A DNA stretch of 64,000 nt from Comamonadaceae bacterium (lineage in GTDB: Bacteria > Pseudomonadota > Gammaproteobacteria > Burkholderiales > Burkholderiaceae_C): positions 1 through 64,000 of the forward strand of contig CANFJF010000008.1 in NCBI GenBank assembly GCA_947447355.1. The letters are read 5' to 3'. Shown here piece by piece: positions 54,003-63,162 of this stretch (position 1 is the stretch's first letter; every line of letters starts with the position of its first letter). Made by a program: the position numbers and the translations under genes. The notes under the pieces were generated by a model. That model did not search any database. It was not told the origin of the DNA and saw only the letters and a program-made list of their open reading frames with translations.

Positions 54003-54433
54003 AACACCGTATCACTGAATTTTTGGTTGGTCTGCTGTTTGGCGTGGGCTTGTTAATTTCAGGCATGACCGACCCTGGCAAAGTCCTTGGGTTTTTAGAC
54101 CTTTTGGGGGCATGGGACCCCTCTTTGGCACTGGTCATGGGCGGCGCCATTGTGGTGGGCTTCTTTGCCTTTGCCGTGGCAAAAAAACGAACCCTCAGTT
54201 TTTTCGGGGGAACGATGCAGTTGCCGGCATCCGAGACCATCGACAAACGCTTGCTGACCGGCGCGGTGCTGTTTGGTGCCGGCTGGGCTTTGGCTGGGTT
54301 TTGTCCGGGACCCGCGCTGGTGTCCTTCGCATCCGGTGAAGCCAAAGCGGCCTGCTTCGTCGCAGCCATGTTGGCAGGCATGGGCCTGAGCGAAATTATC
54401 GACCGCTGTTCACCCCAAGCTCGCTCTGAATAA
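53999..54433 (+). CDS. YeeE/YedE family membrane protein, second half
   Basis: VGLLFGVGLLISGMTDPGKVLGFLDLLGAWDPSLALVMGGA...GAGWALAGFCPGPALVS; ATGA overlap with upstream gene. Confidence 0.9.
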   Translation: MKHRITEFLVGLLFGVGLLISGMTDPGKVLGFLDLLGAWDPSLALVMGGAIVVGFFAFAVAKKRTLSFFGGTMQLPASETIDKRLLTGAVLFGAGWALAGFCPGPALVSFASGEAKAACFVAAMLAGMGLSEIIDRCSPQARSE

Positions 54434-54467
54434 TCCGACCCGACGCTTCTCGGGGAATCACTCAAAA

Positions 54468-55799
54468 TCAATCTTTCAGCTGCATCGCCACCAGTGACAC
54501 AACGCTTTCGATCTTCACCGGCCACTGGTCTTTCTCGGCACCGGCCATCAGGTTCAAACGGCAACTGCCGCAGGCGACCGCGACGGTGTCAGCGCCGGTG
54601 GCGTTGATCTGCTCACGTTTGATTTCCCAAGCTTTGTAGCGCAAACCTTCAGCACGGTTGATCAAAAATGCACCGGCACCACCGCCGCAACACCAGTTGG
54701 TTTCGGCGGTCGGTGTGGTGTCGGTGAAGTCGACGCCCAAAGCTTTGAGGGCGGCACGCGGTTCTTGCACGACGCCGCCATGGCGTGCCAGTTTGCAGGC
54801 GTCGTGGTAAGTGATGCGGCGGGTCGGGTCACCGGGTGAGAGCTGCAAGCGACCATTTGAAATTTGTTGGCCGACATACTCTGACACGGCCATCACCTCA
54901 AACGGTAGCGGCAGCCCGTCGTCTAGACGCGCATCCCAACGCAGAGCCGGGTAAGCGTGGCCACACTCGGGCACCAACACGGTCTTCGCGCCAATCGCCA
55001 AGGCCTCGTCAATCAGCCGTCGGCTGGCTTCTTTTTGCAGTGCTTCGCTACCGGCCAGCAGCCCAAAGTTCGCGCCTTCAAAGCCCGCGCTTCTGAGCGT
55101 CCACTTGACGCCAAGGTGGTTCAATATTTTGGCGGTGGCCATCAGCGCATCTTGGTAAAGCAAGATGTCGATGACCGAGGTGACCATCATCACGTCGGCT
55201 TGCGGCTCGTCCAGCGGCATGTGAATGCCTTGACTGCGCATGCTCTCAACAGCTTGCACCAACTCGGTCGCACCGACACCAAACACAGTGCCGCGACCAG
55301 CCTGTTCTTGCGCCACGGCCAGCAGTTCGAGCGGTGCCAAGCCGGCTTCAAACAAGACTTCACGCATCACATTGACGCCGCGCGCGATGTTCACGCCCAT
55401 CGGGCAAATCATGCTGCAGCGTCCGCATTCGGTACAGGCGTCGTACACCAGTGGCTGCCATTCTTTGAGGTCGTCGACGGTGATGTCTGCGGTGAACAAG
55501 CGCTTGATCGGCGCGAAGGCAGAGGTCTCGCGTGCATGCACGCGGCGCAGCAAGTCGAGCTTGCGGCTGGGGCTGTATTGCGGGTCTTGCGTGCTTTGGT
55601 AAAAGTGGCAGGCCTCGCTGCAATAGCCGCAATTGACACAGGCTTCAAGGTCTAAAGCCAAGCCGCGGTCCATCTTGAGGTGGATGACTTTTTTGGCCCG
55701 CGTCAGGCGTTCTTCATCCGTCAGGGTCTCGGGTTTGGCCATCTCCGGCAGGTGGTGAATGGCGTCCAAAAAGCCATGAAAAACAGCCATATTGATCAT
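54468..55799 (-). CDS. (Fe-S)-binding CCG-domain protein, HdrD/DsrK/GlpC-like
   Basis: CVNCGYCSEACHFY and CTECGRCSMICPMGVN 4Fe-4S motifs; DACKLARHGGV, NWCCGGGAGAFL, ACGSCRLN. Confidence 0.9.
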   Translation of the reverse strand: MINMAVFHGFLDAIHHLPEMAKPETLTDEERLTRAKKVIHLKMDRGLALDLEACVNCGYCSEACHFYQSTQDPQYSPSRKLDLLRRVHARETSAFAPIKRLFTADITVDDLKEWQPLVYDACTECGRCSMICPMGVNIARGVNVMREVLFEAGLAPLELLAVAQEQAGRGTVFGVGATELVQAVESMRSQGIHMPLDEPQADVMMVTSVIDILLYQDALMATAKILNHLGVKWTLRSAGFEGANFGLLAGSEALQKEASRRLIDEALAIGAKTVLVPECGHAYPALRWDARLDDGLPLPFEVMAVSEYVGQQISNGRLQLSPGDPTRRITYHDACKLARHGGVVQEPRAALKALGVDFTDTTPTAETNWCCGGGAGAFLINRAEGLRYKAWEIKREQINATGADTVAVACGSCRLNLMAGAEKDQWPVKIESVVSLVAMQLKD

Positions 55800-56485
55800 G
55801 AGCGAACTCCCCGGCGGCCAAAAAAGGTGGCCAATTGCATGCGCGCTGGCAAGACCCAAAAAGCATGCATCAGCTTGCCAAACGGAAACCACATCAGCAG
55901 CAGCTCCAACGAGAAAAGATGCAGAGCAAGTGGCCCGCGGTACAGCACGTGGTCGCGCAGCAACGTCACCGCAGAGGACTCATTCAGCACCGCCATGCCG
56001 GTGATGACGGGTAAAAAAGTGACGGTCCAAGTGATGAAGTCATCTGCGGTTGAGATGCGCTTGAGCACCGAGTCGGTGAGCCTGAACAACAATGCCAAGA
56101 AGAGCGAAATGATGGTGAGTGCCGCCGCAACGTACATCACCATGTCTGGCAACGCTGGCCACCACAGACCGGTTAACCGATGCACAAAAGCGATGTGCGG
56201 TGCATAGCCAAAAAACACGACGGCTAACCCTAGGTGAAACACATAAGGGTTGACTGTGACCAAGGTCGCGCTTGGGTGAAAGCCGCCCTTGGGCACCGTG
56301 CGCCGCAAGGCCGAGCGCAATGCAGCCGCTTGGCTAAAAGCCTGCCGAGCGGGCGCTGGCGGTGCGGTCCCGCTTGGCATGCGCCAGAGCGAGAACAGTT
56401 GCCACGACACGCCCAGCAAAAAGACGGTGATGGACAACCACAGCAGCGGCCCCCGCACCAGATCAAGAAAATCCATGTTGAACAC
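55796..56485 (-). CDS. NarI/DsrM-like membrane cytochrome b subunit
   Basis: PYVFHLGLAVVFFGYAPHIAFVHRL, GPLALHLFSLELLLMWFPFGKLMHAFWVLP; overlaps Fe-S gene. Confidence 0.82.
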   Translation of the reverse strand: MFNMDFLDLVRGPLLWLSITVFLLGVSWQLFSLWRMPSGTAPPAPARQAFSQAAALRSALRRTVPKGGFHPSATLVTVNPYVFHLGLAVVFFGYAPHIAFVHRLTGLWWPALPDMVMYVAAALTIISLFLALLFRLTDSVLKRISTADDFITWTVTFLPVITGMAVLNESSAVTLLRDHVLYRGPLALHLFSLELLLMWFPFGKLMHAFWVLPARMQLATFFGRRGVRS

Positions 56486-56594
56486 CCGAGGGTTGTTCTG
56501 TCAGACGCACCCGACAGATGTCAGAGCGTAGGTCTTCGGCTTCAACTGGCTATTGATCTATCGCAAGGACTTGGCAACCTTGCCGATGCGCTGT

Positions 56595-57968
56595 TCAGGG
56601 CTGCAACGCGTCGTTGATGACCTGCAAGCGTTGTGTGTCGAGTTGACCCACCAGCGCGTCTAGCCGCAATCGGCTTTGCAGGATGTCGATGCGCGCTTGC
56701 AGCAAGGCGAGGTCGGCGGCGCTGGCGTCGTTTTCTGCATTCAGCAAATCGAGCGTGGTGCGGTCACCAACTTGACGACCGATGCGCGTGGCATCTAAAC
56801 GCGCTTGCTGTGCGGTCACGGCTTCTTCCAGCGCCACTAGGCGAGCCTGGCCACTTTGCAGTGCCAGCCAGGCAGCGCGTGTGAACTGCCCGACCTGTAG
56901 GCGCGTGCGCTCGACTTCGGCGCGGGTTTTGTCTTCAAGCCGCAATGCTTCTTCTTGTTTGGCGCTGCGCCAGCCGCCGGTATAAATCGGCACATTGAGT
57001 GACACGCCAATCATTTGCTGGCTTTGGGTGTTGCTGGCTGAGCCAAAGTCGCCGTAGCCGCTGAGTCGGTCGCGTGTGGCTTGCGCGATCAAGTCCAGCG
57101 TGGGCGAGGCTGTTGCGCTGTGTTTGCGAACTTCTTCACGCGCAGCGTCGGCTTGCGCCTGTTGCAGCCGCAGCATCGGGTTGTCTTGCTGCGCCAAACT
57201 CAGCCAGTGCGGCAACGTATCGACAGTCGCGTTCAGTCCCCGGCTGGAGGGCGCTTGCAGTTGCAAGTCGGCGCTCGGCAAGCCGGTGATGTCGGCGAGC
57301 ATTTGCCTAGCGAGTTCCAACTCGCTGGCGGCGGCCACCGCTTGCGCTTGCAGGCCACGCGCACGGGCAGACGCTTCGTGGGTGTCGGTGATGGGAACAT
57401 CGCCCAACGCGAAGCGGTCTTTGGCTTCAGTCAAGGCTTTGTCGACGGCTGTTTGTTGTTGTTTCAAAAGCGTCAGTCGGCGCTCAGCCAAGACGGTGTC
57501 AAAGTAGCGTTGGGTGGTTTGCAGTATCCAGTCTTGCTGCGCGGCTTGCCACTGAATCTCGGCTGAGTCGGCAGAGATCACCAGCTGCTGGCGCTGCGCT
57601 TGACGCTCCACGTTGTACAGCGGCTGGCGCACGCTGAGCGCCCAGCGCGTTGCTGTCCCACCGCTCACTGAGGTGCCAAAAGAAACGCCAGTGGTGGCCG
57701 GAAAGGCAGGGGGCGCAGCGAACTGCGCTCCCTCCATGCGGCTGTTGGCGCTGCCGACACCGGTCGTTGCGCTGAGCCCCAAGTTTGGCCGCCACAGTGC
57801 CGCAGCTTTCTCGCGCTGTGCGGCACCGGCCGCGCGGCTGGCGTCAATCACGGCGCCTTGTGGGTCGTGTTGTCGTGCCGCCTGCCAGACCTGCAGCAGG
57901 TCGGTGGCGTGGGCGGTCATGGCACACAGCGAGAGGGCCGCGCTGGCGAGCAAAGTGCGTGAGATCAT
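56595..57968 (-). CDS. TolC family outer-membrane protein
   Basis: Signal peptide, DLLQVWQAARQHDPQ...AAALWRPNLGLSATTGVGSA..., VSLNVPIYTGG. Confidence 0.93.
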   Translation of the reverse strand: MISRTLLASAALSLCAMTAHATDLLQVWQAARQHDPQGAVIDASRAAGAAQREKAAALWRPNLGLSATTGVGSANSRMEGAQFAAPPAFPATTGVSFGTSVSGGTATRWALSVRQPLYNVERQAQRQQLVISADSAEIQWQAAQQDWILQTTQRYFDTVLAERRLTLLKQQQTAVDKALTEAKDRFALGDVPITDTHEASARARGLQAQAVAAASELELARQMLADITGLPSADLQLQAPSSRGLNATVDTLPHWLSLAQQDNPMLRLQQAQADAAREEVRKHSATASPTLDLIAQATRDRLSGYGDFGSASNTQSQQMIGVSLNVPIYTGGWRSAKQEEALRLEDKTRAEVERTRLQVGQFTRAAWLALQSGQARLVALEEAVTAQQARLDATRIGRQVGDRTTLDLLNAENDASAADLALLQARIDILQSRLRLDALVGQLDTQRLQVINDALQP

Positions 57969-57998
57969 CAGTCGAACTCCAGAGATCAGGTGATGCAA

Positions 57999-58208
57999 TC
58001 AGCAGCCGGGCTTGGCGCCGAATTTGCGCATGATGTTTTCCATCAGGCACCACTTGGTGAACGAGCTTTGCAGCAGGTTGGCGCCGACAAAGGCGGTGAA
58101 GGCTAGCCACCATTGACTCAAGAAAAGTGGGCTGTCGGGGCTGCCCAGTGCCAAAGACACCAGAATGAAAAGGCCGGCGACGAGTCGAACGATTTGCCAG
58201 GAAGTCAT
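57999..58208 (-). CDS. DUF2892 (YgaP membrane-domain-like) protein
   Basis: RLVAGLFILVSLALG...WWLAFTAFVGANLLQSSFTKWCLMENIMRKFGAKPGC. Confidence 0.9.
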   Translation of the reverse strand: MTSWQIVRLVAGLFILVSLALGSPDSPLFLSQWWLAFTAFVGANLLQSSFTKWCLMENIMRKFGAKPGC

Positions 58209-58273
58209 GAAATTCTCCTTAAGGTTGAAAGAAACGAGATAGAAAAATAGTGCGGGTCAATCTGCTCGTCCGG

Positions 58274-61200
58274 TCAAGCCGTACGCTCGTACTTGCGTCG
58301 GTAAGCCGCGTAGTACAGCGTCGGAATCACCACCAGCGTGAGCACGGTCGAGACAAAAATCCCAAAGATCAGCGAGATGGCCAAGCCGTTGAAGATCGGG
58401 TCATCCAGAATAAAGAACGCCCCCAGCATGGCCGCGCCGCCGGTCAATATGATCGGCTGCGCCCGCGTGATGGCCGAATGAACAATGGCCTCTTTGAAGG
58501 GCATACCTTCACGCACTTGCAGGTTGATGAAGTCGACCAGCAAGATCGAATTGCGCACGATGATGCCGGCCAGCGCGATCATGCCGATCATGCTGGTCGC
58601 TGTGTACTGCGCACCCATCAACGCATGGCCTGGCATCACGCCAATGATTGTCAGCGGGATCGGCGCCATGATGATCAGCGGCGTCAGGTAAGAGGCGAAT
58701 TGCGCCACCACCAACAAATAAATCAAGACCAAGCCGACGGCGTAGGCAGCGCCCATGTCGCGGAAAGTTTCGTAGGTGACCTGCCATTCGCCGTCCCACT
58801 TGATGGCGTAGCCGCGCCAAGCGTCGGTCGGCTGGTGGATGAAGTATTCGGTGAGCTGGCCGCCGTCCGGGGTTTTGATGTTGGCGATCTCTGAGCGCAT
58901 CTTGAACATGCCATACAAGGGGCTGTCGACTTTGCCCGCCATGTCGGCGGTGACGAAGTTCACCGGCAGCAAGTCTTTGTGGATGATGGGTTGCTCGCGC
59001 TCGGTGTCGCTGATGGTGACCAGCTCACGAATCGTCACCAGCTTGCCCGATGCGCCGCGCACGCTCAGTTGCAGCAAAGCGTTCAAGTCGCCGTGTCGCT
59101 CAGCGGGCAATTGCAGCGTGACGGCTGTCGGGTATTTGCTGCCATCGTGAAGGTAGGTGGCGGCCTCGCCAGCCAAGCCGGCGCGCAGCGTGCTGACGAT
59201 GTCTTGCTGTGAAACGCCCAATTTGGAGGCCTTGCTGCGGTCAACCAGCAACAGCTTGCGCGGTGCGCTGGCGATGCTGCTGTCGTCGACGTCGACCACG
59301 TTGTCGGTCTTTTCAAAAATCGCACGCACGGCTTTGGCCACTTGGCGCCGGCCTTCTGCGTCCGGCCCATAAATCTCTGCCACGATGGGTGAGATCACGG
59401 GTGGGCCAGGCGGCACTTCGACCACTTTCACGTTGGCGCCAAAGCGCAGGCCAATTTTTTGCAACTCAAGGCGGACACGCGTCGCTATGGCGTGGCTCTT
59501 GTCTTTGCGATGGGCTTTGTCCACTAGGTTGACCTGAATGTCTCCCACTTCACCCCCGGCGCGCAGATAGTACTGGCGCACCAAGCCGTTGAAGTTGATG
59601 GGCGCTGCGGTGCCGGCGTAGGCTTGGTAGTGGGTGACTTCAGGCACCTTGGCCAAGTACGCACCCAGTTCGCGCAGCACGGCGGCAGTTTGCTCCAGCG
59701 GCGTGCCAGCGGGCATGTCAACCACGACCTGAAATTCAGACTTGTTGTCGAAGGGCAGCATCTTCAGCAGCACCAACCCGGTGGCCGGCAACACCAGTGA
59801 CAAGGCGATCAGCCCGCCGATGCCGAGGCCCAGCAACTTGCGGTTGCGTGCGCCGTGCTGGCTGTCCAGCAGTGGCTTGAAAACGCGATCAAACAGCGGG
59901 CCTATTTTGGCGGCCAAGCCGGTCGGTGCCGCATGGCTGTCTCCGGCATGGCTGGCTTTCATCCACAGCCGGGCCAGCCACGGCGTGACGATGAAGGCAA
60001 TCGCCAGCGACAGCAACATGCCCATGCTGGCGTTGATCGGGATCGGGCTCATGTACGGGCCCATCAGGCCGCTGACAAAAGCCATGGGCAGCAAGGCGGC
60101 GATGACGGTAAAGGTGGCCAAAATCGTCGGGCTGCCGACCTCGTCAACCGCGCCGGGAATAATCTCGGTCAGCGTTTTGTCGGGGAACAGCTGTTGATGT
60201 CGGTGGATGTTTTCAACCACCACGATGGCATCGTCGACCAAGATGCCGATCGAAAAAATCAGCGCAAACAGCGACACGCGGTTCAACGTGAAGCCCCAAG
60301 CCCACGATGCAAACAGCGTCACGGTTAAGGTCAAAATCACGGCCGCGCCCACGATGGCTGCTTCCCGTCGTCCCAGTGCAATGAAGACCAGTGCGACCAC
60401 CGCCGCTGTGGCAAAGAGCAGCTTTTGGATGAGCTTTTTGGCTTTGTCGTTGGCCGTGGTGCCGTAGTTGCGGGTTTCAACGACTTGCACGTCAGCGGGG
60501 ATCACGCTGCCGTTCAGTTGGGCAACGCGGCTGATGACGCCGTTGGCCACGTCAATGGCGTTTTCGCCCGATTTTTTGGTGACGGACAGCGTCACGGCCG
60601 GGAACTCGCCGCCGTCGCCACCGCTGGCTTGCCCATTGCCGTGCCAAACGTAGCGGCTGGCCGGCAACGGGCCGTCTTTGACGTCAGCGACGTCTTTTAG
60701 AAAAACGGGTTTGCCATCGCGTACACCGACCATCAGGTCAGCCACTTCGCTGGCGTGTGACAAGTAAGGACCAGCTTCGATGCTGACGCTTTTGTTCCCG
60801 CTGAGGAGTTCACCGACTGGCAGGCCTAAGTTGGCCGATTGCAACGCGCCGCGCAAGTCGTTGACGGTGACGCCCGTGCCTGCCATGCGCTGCGGATCAA
60901 TTTGCACCAGCACGGCGCGGTTCGGGCCACCCAGCGTTTGCACTTCACGGGTGCCGGGCACGCGCTTGATATCGGCTTCGATACTGTGGGCCACGCGTTC
61001 TAACTCATAAGCGCTGGTCTCAGGGCTTTTGCCATGCAGTGTGAGCGTGACGATGGGCACATCGTCAATACCCTTGGGTTTGATGAGCGGCTCCATCACG
61101 CCCAAGCCTTTGGGCAGCCAGTCTGTATTGGTGCGCAGCGTGTCGTGCAAACGCACCAGCGCTTCGTTGTTGGACACCCCGACTTTGAACTGCAACGTGA

Positions 61201-61510
61201 GCACGGCCACGCCGGGGCGTGAGACGGACAACACGTGTTCAACGCCGGCCATCTTGGACAGCACTTGCTCGCCTGGTGTCGCCACCATCTGCTCCACATC
61301 GCGCACCGACGCACCCGGAAAGGGGATCAGCACATTGGCCATGGTGACGTCGATTTGTGGCTCTTCCTCGCGCGGCGTCACCAGCACGGCGAAGCCGCCG
61401 AGTAGCAACGCCATCACCGCCAGCAGCGGGGTGATGGGCGCGCTTTGAAAGAGGGCGGCGATGCGGCCCGAGATACCAAGAGCCTTGGTGCCGTGTTGGC
61501 TGTCGTTCAT
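58274..61510 (-). CDS. Efflux RND transporter permease subunit
   Basis: ORF 1078 aa; LGGFAVLVTPREEEPQIDVTMANVLIPFPGASVRDVEQMV, GILVDDAIVVVENIHRH, GIIVRNSILLVDFI. Confidence 0.95.
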   Translation of the reverse strand: MNDSQHGTKALGISGRIAALFQSAPITPLLAVMALLLGGFAVLVTPREEEPQIDVTMANVLIPFPGASVRDVEQMVATPGEQVLSKMAGVEHVLSVSRPGVAVLTLQFKVGVSNNEALVRLHDTLRTNTDWLPKGLGVMEPLIKPKGIDDVPIVTLTLHGKSPETSAYELERVAHSIEADIKRVPGTREVQTLGGPNRAVLVQIDPQRMAGTGVTVNDLRGALQSANLGLPVGELLSGNKSVSIEAGPYLSHASEVADLMVGVRDGKPVFLKDVADVKDGPLPASRYVWHGNGQASGGDGGEFPAVTLSVTKKSGENAIDVANGVISRVAQLNGSVIPADVQVVETRNYGTTANDKAKKLIQKLLFATAAVVALVFIALGRREAAIVGAAVILTLTVTLFASWAWGFTLNRVSLFALIFSIGILVDDAIVVVENIHRHQQLFPDKTLTEIIPGAVDEVGSPTILATFTVIAALLPMAFVSGLMGPYMSPIPINASMGMLLSLAIAFIVTPWLARLWMKASHAGDSHAAPTGLAAKIGPLFDRVFKPLLDSQHGARNRKLLGLGIGGLIALSLVLPATGLVLLKMLPFDNKSEFQVVVDMPAGTPLEQTAAVLRELGAYLAKVPEVTHYQAYAGTAAPINFNGLVRQYYLRAGGEVGDIQVNLVDKAHRKDKSHAIATRVRLELQKIGLRFGANVKVVEVPPGPPVISPIVAEIYGPDAEGRRQVAKAVRAIFEKTDNVVDVDDSSIASAPRKLLLVDRSKASKLGVSQQDIVSTLRAGLAGEAATYLHDGSKYPTAVTLQLPAERHGDLNALLQLSVRGASGKLVTIRELVTISDTEREQPIIHKDLLPVNFVTADMAGKVDSPLYGMFKMRSEIANIKTPDGGQLTEYFIHQPTDAWRGYAIKWDGEWQVTYETFRDMGAAYAVGLVLIYLLVVAQFASYLTPLIIMAPIPLTIIGVMPGHALMGAQYTATSMIGMIALAGIIVRNSILLVDFINLQVREGMPFKEAIVHSAITRAQPIILTGGAAMLGAFFILDDPIFNGLAISLIFGIFVSTVLTLVVIPTLYYAAYRRKYERTA

Positions 61511-61521
61511 GTGGGTTGACC

Positions 61522-62646
61522 TCAGAGCGCGTTGATGGTTTTGGGATCTGCGGCGACTTGTTCGCCTTTGCGCACGCCGCTCAGCATTTCAACGAGATCA
61601 CCCGTAGCGCGGCCTAAGCGCACTTGGCGCAAACGTGGCTGGCCTTGCGCATCCAGCACGTAGACACCGGTCATTTCGGCACGGCGCAAGATGGCGCTGT
61701 TGGGCAAGAACAGCCGTTCAGTATCCGTTTGCGCAGTGCTGCCGGTGGCTGGCAACCAGACGCGGGCGAACATGCCGGGCGTCACTCCCGCCATGTTGGC
61801 TGCGTTTCCGGCGGGCAGGATCAACCGAATCTGTGCTGTGTGGGAGGCCGCGTCAACGGTGGGCAGTAGCTGCGTTTGTATCGGTGCGCGCGGGCTGGTC
61901 TGGCCAGTTAGGCCGGGGATGTCATAGCGCACAGTTTTGAGTTTGTCGCTCAAGCTGAGCAGCATCGATTGCGGCACTGACGCCACCACCCGCAGTGCTG
62001 ACGGGTCGTGCAATACGAGCAGTGGCCGGCCGGGCATGGCCATGTCGCCGACGGTTGCCGTGACATCGCTGACGATGCCTGCGTAAGGTGCGCTGAGCAC
62101 AAAAAAGCCGGACTGGGCTTCGGCTATGCGGGTTTGCGCTTGAAGCGCCTTGACTTGAGCTTGCGCCGCCAGCCATTGGGCTTGTGTGCGCTCAAGCGCC
62201 GCTTGGCTGATGTATTGCTTGGCCAGCAATTGCTTTTGCCGATCCAGCTCTTTGCTGGCGACGTTGAGAACAGCCTGTGCCGCTTCGACTTGTGCGGCAC
62301 TGCCTGCAACATTTTGCTGGGCGGCGCGTGCATCGATACGGACCAGCGCTTGGCCTGCGCGCACCCGGTCACCGGCTTGTACCAAGAGCGAAACGATGGC
62401 GCCGGGAACCTGCGCCGACACAGTGGTCTGGCGTACGGCTTCAACCACGGCATCTAAGCTTGTCTCGTTGGCTGAACCCGCTGTGCCTTGCACCGCCACG
62501 GTGGGTATTTTTGCTGCTGTGGCGGCTTGGGTCGGTGGTGTCTTGTCGGCAGCCATGATCCATGGCGGCATTGCCAAAATGCCCAATGCGGCAAACGCGC
62601 TAAGCGTGGTGATGGCGCCATGTTTGGCTGAGTTGAGTCGTGGCAT
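61522..62646 (-). CDS. Efflux RND transporter periplasmic adaptor subunit (MFP)
   Basis: VPGAIVSLLVQAGDRVRAGQALVRIDARAAQQNVA...SAPYAGIVSDVTATVGDMAMPGRPLLVL. Confidence 0.93.
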   Translation of the reverse strand: MPRLNSAKHGAITTLSAFAALGILAMPPWIMAADKTPPTQAATAAKIPTVAVQGTAGSANETSLDAVVEAVRQTTVSAQVPGAIVSLLVQAGDRVRAGQALVRIDARAAQQNVAGSAAQVEAAQAVLNVASKELDRQKQLLAKQYISQAALERTQAQWLAAQAQVKALQAQTRIAEAQSGFFVLSAPYAGIVSDVTATVGDMAMPGRPLLVLHDPSALRVVASVPQSMLLSLSDKLKTVRYDIPGLTGQTSPRAPIQTQLLPTVDAASHTAQIRLILPAGNAANMAGVTPGMFARVWLPATGSTAQTDTERLFLPNSAILRRAEMTGVYVLDAQGQPRLRQVRLGRATGDLVEMLSGVRKGEQVAADPKTINAL

Positions 62647-62691
62647 GCGGAAGTCCTCGGCGGGATGAAGTTTGCTTAATTGCTTATTTAG

Positions 62692-62720
62692 TTGATTAGC
62701 TAATTAGTCAATGATACAAT
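62692..62720 (+). promoter_or_regulatory. Putative arsR promoter (TTGATT-N17-TACAAT) overlapped by inverted repeat TTGATTAGCTAATTAGTCAA (62692-62711)
   Basis: Direct reading; 17-bp spacer; inverted repeat covers -35 and the opposite-strand TTGACT. Confidence 0.6.
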
Positions 62721-62791
62721 AAATTTTTTGAGATGCAACATCAATTTGTAGCGTTCGCATCTTTGAGTCATTTCTAAAGGAGAGCTTTGCG

Positions 62792-63133
62792 ATGGATCAA
62801 ATGCCTGACGAATCCCTGCGGGAGGTCGCGTCCTATTTCCAGGTACTGTCTGAGCCGACGCGGCTCAAAATTTTGAATTTATTGCGCAACAACGAGCGCA
62901 ATGTCGGTGAGCTGGCTCAGCTGTGCGGTTTTTCGGCTGCCAATATCTCGCGCCATTTGGCCTTGATGACCCAACACGGCCTGGTGGTGCGCGAGAGCCG
63001 TGGCACCAGCGTTTACTACCGCATGGCGGATGACTCTATTTACGCGTTGTGCGATCTGGTTTGCGGCAACATTGCGCGGCAATTGCAGCGCTCAGCCGTC
63101 AGTCGCGCTGTCTTCACCAGCTCACACGGCTGA
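62792..63133 (+). CDS. ArsR/SmtB-family regulator (possible BigR/SqrR/YgaV-type thiol sensor)
   Basis: FQVLSEPTRLKILNLLRNNERNVGELAQLCGFSAANISRHLALMTQHGLVVRESRGTSVYY; Cys at 45, 87, 91. Confidence 0.9.
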   Translation: MDQMPDESLREVASYFQVLSEPTRLKILNLLRNNERNVGELAQLCGFSAANISRHLALMTQHGLVVRESRGTSVYYRMADDSIYALCDLVCGNIARQLQRSAVSRAVFTSSHG

Positions 63134-63162
63134 ACATTTCAACCATCACTTAAGGATTCCTC

